DNA from: Bacillota bacterium
GTDB taxonomy: Bacteria > Bacillota > Bacilli > Alicyclobacillales > SLC66
Reading direction: 5' to 3'
Assembly: GCA_021820825.1 (NCBI GenBank)
Contig: JAKADD010000160.1
Span: forward strand, 1-6,023
Length of the DNA: 6,023 nt
The notes below the pieces were generated by a model. It saw nothing but the letters and a program-made list of their open reading frames with translations. It made no database searches and was not told the origin of the DNA. The translations under genes were made by a program, and so were the position numbers. Positions 1-4,646 of this stretch are shown here, piece by piece. Numbering within the stretch: position 1 is the stretch's first letter; the number at the start of each line of letters is the position of its first letter.

Positions 1-2
1 AG

Positions 3-1046
3 ATTGATATGGATGGCGTCATTGAGCCCACAGTCTTTCCGCTGCCTGACGTCTGCACTCTGGAGGACAAATGCGAGGTCGTCATAGCGCAAACGGTGTT
101 TGTCGTGGGCATACCAAGGGCTACGCTTGTGCTGCTGTGCAACGCCGACCAGGTGAACGAGTACCTGATGATGGTTGTCGACCGCGCCACAAGCGCGCTG
201 GCGCAAGGCGAATTTCACCGCCTGTCCGTTCAGGAACAGCAACTGTTTCATGAGCAGGACTTTGTGGAACAACTGATACGCGGCGAGAAACTACAACAAT
301 CGAGTGCGGACTCGATCATGCCAAACGGACGTGAAAAGCGTTTTTGCACCGTGATGCTCTACATCCCTGGACTCGTGCTGAGCGTCTCGGAGCAGTACGG
401 CGAAGACTGGCGCAGCCAGCAATTGCCCCTGTCTATGTTGATCCGGTTTCCGTTTGCCAGGGAACAGTTTCGACCTTATCTGTCGCTGCGCCGCGATGCA
501 ATCATTGCCATCCTCGAATATGACGGGCAACAGGCGGACTGGAAACCGCGCATCACCTCTGCGATCAAACACCTGCATGCGATTCTGCGCAAAAACGGCG
601 TGGAGAATCAGGGCGTGTTTGTGGGGGTGGGACGGGAGGCCAACGTTTTGTCTGCCGTCGAACGGAGCTATCAGGAGGCCGTAACCGCCCTCACGATACG
701 CAACAAAACCTCCGACACCGACATATTTTTTTACGACGACGCCGGCATCTACCGCTGGGTCGCCATGCTGGAACGGGATGAGCAGGCGCGCCAGCTTGCG
801 CGCGACGACCTCCAGCCAGTTTTGGAGTACGACCGGAAACACCAGACGGTTCTGTTTGAGACTCTGCGCGTCTATCTGGATTGCGACCGCTCGAAACAGC
901 AGACGGCGGACCGGCTGTTTATCCACAGACAAACCTTATATCACCGACTGGAGCAACTCAATCAACTGCTCGCCGTCGACCTGGCGGACCCAGTCAGGCG
1001 GCTCGCCCTTCATGTCTCCGTGTACTACCATCTCCTGAATCCGTGA
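3..1046 (+). CDS. PucR/CdaR-type transcriptional regulator, 5'-partial
   Basis: This is probably a DNA-binding transcriptional regulator of the PucR family, which includes purine-catabolism and sugar-diacid regulators. Residue numbers count from the ATG at 9. Residues about 1-90 resemble the end of a PucR N-terminal sensory domain. Residues about 110-250 fit the degenerate GGDEF-like middle domain of CdaR/PucR proteins, including the segment VGVGREANVLSAVERSYQEA. Residues about 282-345 form the C-terminal helix-turn-helix (QTADRLFIHRQTLYHRLEQL, 298-317), the strongest family signature. The reading frame stays open to the window edge and only 8 bases precede the ATG. From that ATG there would be 345 residues, whereas full PucR proteins are usually near 500, so the true start is most likely upstream and the ATG is internal. 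No purine, allantoin or other catabolic gene is visible nearby, so the effector and regulon are unknown. Family assignment is firm; function beyond transcription control is not. Confidence 0.85.
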   Translation: MDMDGVIEPTVFPLPDVCTLEDKCEVVIAQTVFVVGIPRATLVLLCNADQVNEYLMMVVDRATSALAQGEFHRLSVQEQQLFHEQDFVEQLIRGEKLQQSSADSIMPNGREKRFCTVMLYIPGLVLSVSEQYGEDWRSQQLPLSMLIRFPFAREQFRPYLSLRRDAIIAILEYDGQQADWKPRITSAIKHLHAILRKNGVENQGVFVGVGREANVLSAVERSYQEAVTALTIRNKTSDTDIFFYDDAGIYRWVAMLERDEQARQLARDDLQPVLEYDRKHQTVLFETLRVYLDCDRSKQQTADRLFIHRQTLYHRLEQLNQLLAVDLADPVRRLALHVSVYYHLLNP

Positions 1047-1096
1047 CGTGTGCTGTCTCAGCGTTGTCTCACCACTCGGCTGCAATGGCCGGAAAC

Positions 1097-1113
1097 CGCC
1101 GACAGAGTCGGCG
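1097..1113. terminator. Hairpin between convergent genes, possible bidirectional terminator
   Basis: There is a perfect inverted repeat with 7-bp arms CGCCGAC / GTCGGCG and a 3-nt loop. It lies in the 76-bp gap between the stop codons of the PucR-type gene (+) and cfa (-). Read on the - strand, after cfa, the stem is followed by GTTTCC, a T-run of only three. On the + strand it is followed by a C-rich stretch without T-run. The position and GC-rich stem suit transcription termination, mainly for cfa, but the poor U-tract makes it an atypical intrinsic terminator. A simple insulating hairpin between colliding transcripts is the alternative. Confidence 0.5.
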
Positions 1114-1122
1114 CCCCTCCCC

Positions 1123-2325
1123 CTAGCGATAGAGATGCTCGCGAGTCAGCGCCGCGCCGTCAGTGATTCCGTTCGAAAATAGAATCTGATGAAGGTGCAG
1201 GTTTCCCAAATGGAAAGATGCGGCACTGGACTGCAGATAGAGGCGCCACATGCGGACAAACCGTTCATCGAACATCCTCCGTGCCTTTTCGGCGCTGTTC
1301 TCGTAACGGCTGACCCAGTGATCCAGCGTCAGAGCATAGTGACTGCGCAGATTTTCGATGTCCAGCAGTTGAAATCCAAAATCGGGAAGCAGCGCAACCA
1401 CTTCACGCAATGAAGGAACGTAGCCGCCAGGGAAGATATACTTTTGAATCCACGGATCAGTGGGCACTTCTTTTGCCTGGGTAATTGTGTGCAGCAACGC
1501 CAACCCGCCGTCTTTAAGCAGAGTCTGCACCGCCTTCATGAAAACGGGATGGTGTTGCTGACCAACGTGTTCGAACATGCCGACGCTTGCTATTTTATCA
1601 AACTCCTCGCCTGTCGCCGCCAACTGGCGATAGTCGAGCAACTCGACCTCCACCCGACCCCGCAGACCGTGTTCCGCGATCCGTTCTCTGCTCTTCTTAA
1701 ACTGCTCCTCGCTCAAGGTGATCCCTTTCGCCTTGACCCCATACTCCTTCGCTGCCCGGATGATCAACCCGCCCCACCCGCTGCCGATGTCGAGCAGCTT
1801 TTCTCCAGGACGGAGTTGCAGTTTCTTGAGAACATGATCAATTTTCTGCAACTGAGCCTGTTCGAGCGAATCTTCGGGGAACCGGAAATACGCACAGGAA
1901 TAGCTCATGGTCTCATCAAGCCACAGCGCATAAAAATCATTTCCGACATCGTAATGATGTTGGACATTCTCCTTTTCTTTTAACATGGAGACCCCTCTGC
2001 GCAACAGGGCGGGAACTCTCTTCCCATTTAATGCCCCGCTCCCAGACGCCAGTGCAATCACATCTGCAATCTTTCCTTCAATATCGACGGCGCCGTCCAT
2101 ATAGGCCTCTCCGAATGCCAAAACAGGACTTTGCAGCCACTTCAGGAGAGAAATTTGCTCCTTGAATACAAGGGTAAAGCGCGGCTCCCCATGGCCATAC
2201 GTCACAGAACTGCCGTCCCAGTAGCGGACCTGATACGGGAGCGTTTTCATCCCTCTGAACAGCTTATCCATCATCTGTTTTTGCATTACGTTCAGCCCTT
2301 TCTGCGATTTGTATGACCATGCCAT
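1123..2325 (-). CDS. cfa: Cyclopropane-fatty-acyl-phospholipid synthase
   Basis: The enzyme transfers a methylene group from S-adenosylmethionine to cis double bonds of acyl chains in membrane phospholipids, making cyclopropane fatty acids. It acts at the cytoplasmic face of the membrane. The protein has 400 residues; E. coli Cfa has 382. Residues about 25-115 form the N-terminal lipid-side domain and the rest the Rossmann-type methyltransferase domain. SAM motif I is LDIGSGWGG (178-186), with Ser where the family usually has Cys. The bicarbonate/active-site set known from E. coli (Cys139, Glu239, His266, Ile268, Tyr317) is matched by C144 (YSCAY), E252 (GMFEHVG), H279 and I281 (LLHTI) and Y330. 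The spacings from Glu to Tyr are identical to E. coli, so the enzyme should be active. The start at 2325 has AGGAG 4 nt upstream. An internal ATG at 2286 (387 residues, better aligned with homologues) has only a weak AAAGGG and is the alternative. The gene is divergent from the L,D-transpeptidase gene. Confidence 0.95.
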   Translation of the reverse strand: MAWSYKSQKGLNVMQKQMMDKLFRGMKTLPYQVRYWDGSSVTYGHGEPRFTLVFKEQISLLKWLQSPVLAFGEAYMDGAVDIEGKIADVIALASGSGALNGKRVPALLRRGVSMLKEKENVQHHYDVGNDFYALWLDETMSYSCAYFRFPEDSLEQAQLQKIDHVLKKLQLRPGEKLLDIGSGWGGLIIRAAKEYGVKAKGITLSEEQFKKSRERIAEHGLRGRVEVELLDYRQLAATGEEFDKIASVGMFEHVGQQHHPVFMKAVQTLLKDGGLALLHTITQAKEVPTDPWIQKYIFPGGYVPSLREVVALLPDFGFQLLDIENLRSHYALTLDHWVSRYENSAEKARRMFDERFVRMWRLYLQSSAASFHLGNLHLHQILFSNGITDGAALTREHLYR

Positions 2326-2329
2326 TAAA

Positions 2330-2334
2330 CTCCT
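2330..2334 (-). promoter_or_regulatory. Ribosome binding site of cfa
   Basis: AGGAG on the - strand lies 4 nt before the ATG at 2325. The spacing is short but workable, and it is the reason for preferring this start over the ATG at 2286. Confidence 0.55.
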
Positions 2335-2357
2335 GAGGCCTCTATGATAATTTTACT

Positions 2358-2434
2358 GGATTTTCAATCCGACGTACACAGATTTACAAGCAAATCCGTA
2401 CTCCATGAATTTCGTTCGGGGTGTGTATAGCCCC
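2358..2434. repeat. Three small inverted repeats in the cfa leader region
   Basis: The divergent region holds three short dyads. GGATT-TTC-AATCC (2358-2370) has perfect 5-bp arms. GATTT-N6-AAATC (2381-2396) also has 5-bp arms. GGGG-N9-CCCC (2418-2434) has 4-bp arms. All fall inside the proposed cfa 5' leader and upstream of the transpeptidase gene, so they could be weak RNA hairpins or protein-binding sites. They are short enough to occur by chance, and no known riboswitch fold is recognised. Confidence 0.3.
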
Positions 2435-2449
2435 TTCTCCCTTTGGAAA

Positions 2450-2478
2450 ATCATACTACAGAAAAAATTGAATGCGAA
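2450..2478 (-). promoter_or_regulatory. Candidate cfa promoter
   Basis: On the - strand, TTCGCA (2478-2473) and TATGAT (2455-2450) are separated by exactly 17 nt. This matches 9 of 12 positions of the housekeeping sigma consensus. The spacer contains a T-run. Transcription would start near 2443 and give cfa a leader of roughly 118 nt. It is the best promoter-like match I could find in the divergent region. I found no comparably good match on the + strand for the transpeptidase gene, whose promoter must lie in the same 184 bp. Confidence 0.45.
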
Positions 2479-2495
2479 AAGGCCATGTCTTAATC

Positions 2496-2503
2496 GGAGG
2501 TGA
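2496..2503 (+). promoter_or_regulatory. Ribosome binding site of the L,D-transpeptidase gene
   Basis: GGAGGTGA is a near-ideal Shine-Dalgarno sequence ending 6 nt before the ATG at 2510. An in-frame TGA at 2507-2509 directly precedes that ATG, so no longer start in this frame is possible. Confidence 0.8.
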
Positions 2504-2509
2504 CAGTGA

Positions 2510-3271
2510 ATGGTGATGTTGCTCTCACAGGGAGTCTGTCTGCTGGGCGCAGTCAGTGTCGGGTGGACTCTGCTCGCGCCCGTCGACGCGAGGTCTTCGG
2601 TCGATGCGAGGACTTCGGTCAACACAGTCAACACGGTCGACGCCATTCGCATTGATACAGCAAAACCGCTTATGAAGGTTTTCCATGCTGGTCAGTTAGT
2701 TCACACGTATCCAGTGGCGTTGGGCAAGCCCGACAGCGCGACTCCCATTGGCTCGTGGCGCATTGTAAACAAGCAAAGGGGTTGGGGATCGGGTTTTGGC
2801 ACGCGTTGGCTGGGTCTGGATGTTCCGTGGGGAATCTACGGGATTCACGGAACGAATCGCCCCGCCTCCATAGGCCAATTTGCCAGTAATGGCTGTATCC
2901 GTATGCGCAACCAGGATGTCGAGCAACTATACGCACTGACCCCTGTTGGCGCGTCGGTCATCGTCACGGGAGACCCGCTTCGGCATCTGCGGAATTTGGA
3001 ATACGGCCATGTCGGGGCAGATGTTCAGTTGGTGCAGCAAAAACTCCGGCAAGCGGGGTTTTATCGCGGCCCGTGCGATGGACGATTTGGAGTGGGAACA
3101 CAGTTTTCTCTCGTCTACTTCGAACTCTCGCGCCAACTGCCCATGGATGGTGTGGTCGGCGTGGACGACTATCGGGCGCTCGGGCTCCTTAGTAAGAAGA
3201 CTCCACAGAGGAATTACGGACCGCATGACCATGCAGAAATCATCCCAAGATTTCAACCTCTGTTTTTCTGA
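2510..3271 (+). CDS. L,D-transpeptidase (YkuD) with C-terminal peptidoglycan-binding domain
   Basis: This is probably an exported enzyme that forms 3-3 cross-links, or exchanges residues, in peptidoglycan stem peptides. A hydrophobic stretch at residues about 3-24 looks like a signal peptide or membrane anchor, but its n-region has no Lys or Arg, which is unusual. Residues 25-45 are a repeat-built linker (VDARSS, VDARTS, VNT, VNT, VDA). The YkuD catalytic domain spans about 46-154. It contains GIHGTN with His113 and SNGCIRM with the nucleophile Cys129 and Arg131. B. subtilis YkuD has SKGCIRM at this place, so lack of the SHGC His is normal for this branch. Residues about 165-226 are a PG_binding_1 domain (GADVQLVQQKLRQAGFY, then DGRFG and MDGVVG), which should hold the enzyme on the wall. 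The order is reversed relative to YkuD, which has an N-terminal LysM. Its neighbours are the divergent cfa and a downstream methyltransferase gene. Confidence 0.93.
   Translation: MVMLLSQGVCLLGAVSVGWTLLAPVDARSSVDARTSVNTVNTVDAIRIDTAKPLMKVFHAGQLVHTYPVALGKPDSATPIGSWRIVNKQRGWGSGFGTRWLGLDVPWGIYGIHGTNRPASIGQFASNGCIRMRNQDVEQLYALTPVGASVIVTGDPLRHLRNLEYGHVGADVQLVQQKLRQAGFYRGPCDGRFGVGTQFSLVYFELSRQLPMDGVVGVDDYRALGLLSKKTPQRNYGPHDHAEIIPRFQPLFF
2582..2644 (+). repeat. Imperfect in-frame tandem repeat coding for a linker
   Basis: Two 18-bp units (2582-2599 and 2600-2617) differ at two positions. They are followed by two 9-bp units GTCAACACA / GTCAACACG (2618-2635) and a ninth-codon-set relic GTCGACGCC (2636-2644). 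All units are multiples of 3 and begin with GTC, so repeat number can change without breaking the frame. They encode VDARSS-VDARTS-VNT-VNT-VDA between the signal/anchor segment and the catalytic domain of the transpeptidase. Confidence 0.8.
3236..3254. repeat. Inverted repeat at the end of the transpeptidase gene
   Basis: GAAATC-N7-GATTTC has perfect 6-bp arms and lies in the last codons of the transpeptidase gene. Its right arm occupies the -35 position relative to the extended -10 element at 3269-3277, so it could be an operator for the methyltransferase promoter. A T5 run lies 8 nt further downstream, but the stem is AT-rich and the T-run is detached, so a terminator is less likely. Confidence 0.3.
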
Positions 3272-3277
3272 TATACT
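3269..3277 (+). promoter_or_regulatory. Candidate extended -10 promoter for the methyltransferase gene
   Basis: TGATATACT fits the extended -10 pattern TGnTATAAT with one mismatch and overlaps the TGA stop of the transpeptidase gene. No good -35 is present at 16-18 nt upstream, which extended -10 promoters tolerate. Transcription would begin near 3284 and leave a leader of about 160 nt before the methyltransferase ATG. This would let the methyltransferase be expressed separately from the transpeptidase. The remainder of the 3272-3444 gap shows no other recognisable element. Confidence 0.35.
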
Positions 3278-3430
3278 TGGCTTGGAGGTCGAGTCGCCTT
3301 TGCCGTCGTTGTGGGCGTGTACGGAATTTCGTCCCGCAGCTTTCGGCAAGTTGGCCATGGACTCGCGGCATAGTAGATCACGACCGTCTATGCGCGCAGG
3401 CGCAGAACTCACTGTTCCCCCGACTGCTGA

Positions 3431-3437
3431 AAGGTGG
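3431..3437 (+). promoter_or_regulatory. Ribosome binding site that fixes the methyltransferase start
   Basis: AAGGTGG differs from AAGGAGG at one base and ends 7 nt before the ATG at 3445. It supports this start over the much longer open frame beginning with TTG at 3277, which has no Shine-Dalgarno sequence. Confidence 0.65.
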
Positions 3438-3444
3438 ATGCCGC

Positions 3445-4128
3445 ATGATGCGCTTTGACAGGATGGCGGCGCGTTATGACTCATTTTGCCATACCCCATT
3501 AGGACAGTTTGTGGACGAAGTAGAGCGCGCCTTGATCTGGGCGTTGCTAAAGCCGCAACCAGGCGAAGCCATAGGAGATTTCGGGTGCGGAACGGGTGCG
3601 TATGCGATTGCCCTGGCGCAGGCCGGGTGCACAGTCATCGGAATCGATGAATCGCCCGTCATGCTGGCAAAAGCCCGCGACAAATCGGCCGCCGACGGAT
3701 CGACAACCTACTTGCAAGCAGATTTGGCCGACCTTCCGCTGCATTCGTCAACTTTGGATGCTGTGCTGCTGCAAGTCACCCTGGAATTTGTTGCGAATCC
3801 GGCCGTTGTCCTGAACGAGGCGTTTCGTGTTCTGAAACCGAACGGAAGAATGGTGTTGGGCCTCATTCACGGCGCCGGCCCGTGGGCCAACCACTATCGG
3901 GAACGGGTAGAGCGCGATCCGACGTCGATTTACAGCCACGCGCATTTTTTTACTCTGGAGGAGATCTGCGCTCTTCTCGCAACACCCCCTACGGCCGTCC
4001 GGGAAGGCCTCTACGTCGGCCCAGACGAGTTTCGCACAAGCGACGGCGCCTGGTCACTGGAGCGCCAGCGCAGCGAAACAGAACCAAGGAACGCAGCAGG
4101 GTATTTGGCGATTCTGTTCAACCGCTAG
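3445..4128 (+). CDS. Class I SAM-dependent methyltransferase
   Basis: This is a probable small-molecule, lipid or quinone-type methyltransferase that uses S-adenosylmethionine; the substrate is unknown. From this start the protein has 227 residues and begins MMRFDRMAARYD, an opening typical of Methyltransf_11-like enzymes. SAM motif I is DFGCGTG (45-51). The acidic residue ending the second strand is D69 in IGIDES. The third-strand motif is QADLADLPL (91-99), and LKPNGRMVLGL (130-140) is the usual post-motif strand. The C-terminal part (about 165-227, HFFTLEEICALL onward) is the variable substrate region. The frame is open for another 56 codons upstream to 3277, but that stretch is rich in Arg, Trp and Cys without family character, so the start with the AAGGTGG site is preferred (ATG at 3448 is equally placed). 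The gene is cytoplasmic, with no signal or membrane segment. It is 173 nt downstream of the transpeptidase and convergent with the ArsR gene. Confidence 0.85.
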   Translation: MMRFDRMAARYDSFCHTPLGQFVDEVERALIWALLKPQPGEAIGDFGCGTGAYAIALAQAGCTVIGIDESPVMLAKARDKSAADGSTTYLQADLADLPLHSSTLDAVLLQVTLEFVANPAVVLNEAFRVLKPNGRMVLGLIHGAGPWANHYRERVERDPTSIYSHAHFFTLEEICALLATPPTAVREGLYVGPDEFRTSDGAWSLERQRSETEPRNAAGYLAILFNR

Positions 4129-4191
4129 TGGTCTGAATGGATGTAAGCATAAGGCTCGATCCCACGATTCCGCATAGCAGGAGATTCCCGA

Positions 4192-4554
4192 CTACCGAGT
4201 GTCCGCGCCTGATCCCTCCTCCGTTACGAGCGAATCAAGCCACCGTTGCACCGCCTGAATCATCTCGATGTTACAGAAATAATAATGCCAGATTCCCTTT
4301 TGCCGATGCCCCACCAAGCCTGCCTGCCGCAAAACGGCCAGGTGCCTGGAGACGGTTGACTGTGGCAGTTGTAACAAACTGCTGAGGTCCTGAACGCAGA
4401 CTCCATTTACTTTCTCACCATCCACGCGACAGAAATACTGCTTCTTGCCAAGCGCCTCCAGCAGCGATCGGCGAATGGGATCAGCCAGCGCCTTATACGC
4501 CCAATCGATGTCGAGTCGGATCGGATCGCCGCGTGTTGCTTTCGTCGTTGCCAT
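4192..4554 (-). CDS. ArsR-family winged-helix repressor
   Basis: This is a small DNA-binding repressor, expected to be a dimer that leaves its operator when it binds an inducer. With the ATG at 4554 it has 120 residues. The ArsR hallmark ALADPIRRSLLEALG lies at 22-36, the helix-turn-helix at about 52-78 with recognition segment LPQSTVSRHLAVLRQAGLV (63-81), and the wing at about 82-93 (GHRQKGIWHYYF). In classic ArsR the alpha-3 motif ELCVCDL binds As(III). Here it reads GVCVQDL with one Cys (C53), and further cysteines are C42 (YFC) and C94 (YFCN). A metalloid or thiol-reactive signal is therefore possible but unproven. An ATG at 4560 lies directly against the GGGGGA ribosome site, whereas the ATG at 4554 has a 6-nt spacing, so the latter is preferred. 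It lies 92 nt downstream of the MFS gene on the same strand and probably regulates it, itself, or both. Confidence 0.9.
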   Translation of the reverse strand: MATTKATRGDPIRLDIDWAYKALADPIRRSLLEALGKKQYFCRVDGEKVNGVCVQDLSSLLQLPQSTVSRHLAVLRQAGLVGHRQKGIWHYYFCNIEMIQAVQRWLDSLVTEEGSGADTR

Positions 4555-4560
4555 GATCAT

Positions 4561-4566
4561 TCCCCC
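4561..4566 (-). promoter_or_regulatory. Ribosome binding site of the arsR-family gene
   Basis: GGGGGA on the - strand touches the ATG at 4560 but sits 6 nt before the ATG at 4554. The spacing favours the shorter protein. Confidence 0.45.
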
Positions 4567-4616
4567 GTATGCAACCGCTCATGCATTCACTGGCCGTTGC
4601 GGTTTCCGCTGCACTG

Positions 4617-4646
4617 ATTGTGCCACTTTGCGGCAAATCAAGTCAA
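4617..4646 (-). promoter_or_regulatory. Candidate promoter of the arsR-family gene
   Basis: On the - strand TTGACT (4646-4641) and CACAAT (4622-4617) are 18 nt apart, matching 5/6 and 4/6 positions of the housekeeping consensus. The -35 begins directly after the MFS stop codon (TGA, 4649-4647). Transcription would start near 4610, giving a leader of about 56 nt. This would give the regulator a supply independent of the MFS transcript. Confidence 0.45.
4621..4635. promoter_or_regulatory. Candidate operator between -35 and -10
   Basis: The inverted repeat TGCCGC-AAA-GTGGCA (read on the - strand) has 6-bp arms with one mismatch. It fits inside the spacer of the candidate arsR promoter, touching the -10 by two bases. 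A dimeric ArsR-type repressor bound there would block RNA polymerase. The 33 bp upstream of the MFS gene that lie in the window do not contain the same motif, but most of that promoter region is outside. Confidence 0.35.

Noticed and set aside
121..129. SNGC in place of SHGC at the transpeptidase active site as a sign of inactivity
   Set aside because: B. subtilis YkuD carries SKGC at the same place. The nucleophile Cys129, His113 and Arg131 are present. The coordinates given here are residue numbers of that protein.
1444..1983. 179-codon + strand ORF inside cfa
   Set aside because: It is an antisense shadow of a well-supported cfa gene with all catalytic residues. It has no ribosome site or recognisable domain.
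2472..2516. Short ORF MRKGHVLIGGDSEW upstream of the transpeptidase
   Set aside because: There is no ribosome site, and it contains the transpeptidase ribosome site within it. It could matter only if there is a sequencing frameshift, noted under findings.
2353..2652. Repeat-rich ORF on the - strand across the transpeptidase start
   Set aside because: Its repeated STVLTVLTEVLAST pattern is only the antisense reading of the linker repeat, and it crosses the transpeptidase start and the divergent promoter region.
3236..3267. Intrinsic terminator at the end of the transpeptidase gene
   Set aside because: The stem is 6 bp and AT-rich, the T5 run is separated from it by 8 nt, and the structure lies inside the coding region.
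3277..3444. Longer methyltransferase reading frame starting at TTG 3277 (56 extra codons)
   Set aside because: There is no ribosome site before the TTG, the added residues have no methyltransferase character, and a good site precedes the ATG at 3445.
3300..3458. 52-codon ORF starting at TTG 3300 after GGAGG (3284-3288) and overlapping the methyltransferase start
   Set aside because: The spacing is 11 nt, the start is weak, the composition looks like out-of-frame translation and no domain is recognised. A leader peptide cannot be fully excluded.
4129..4191. Terminator between the convergent methyltransferase and arsR-family genes
   Set aside because: No stable stem with a T-run was found on either strand in the 63-bp gap.
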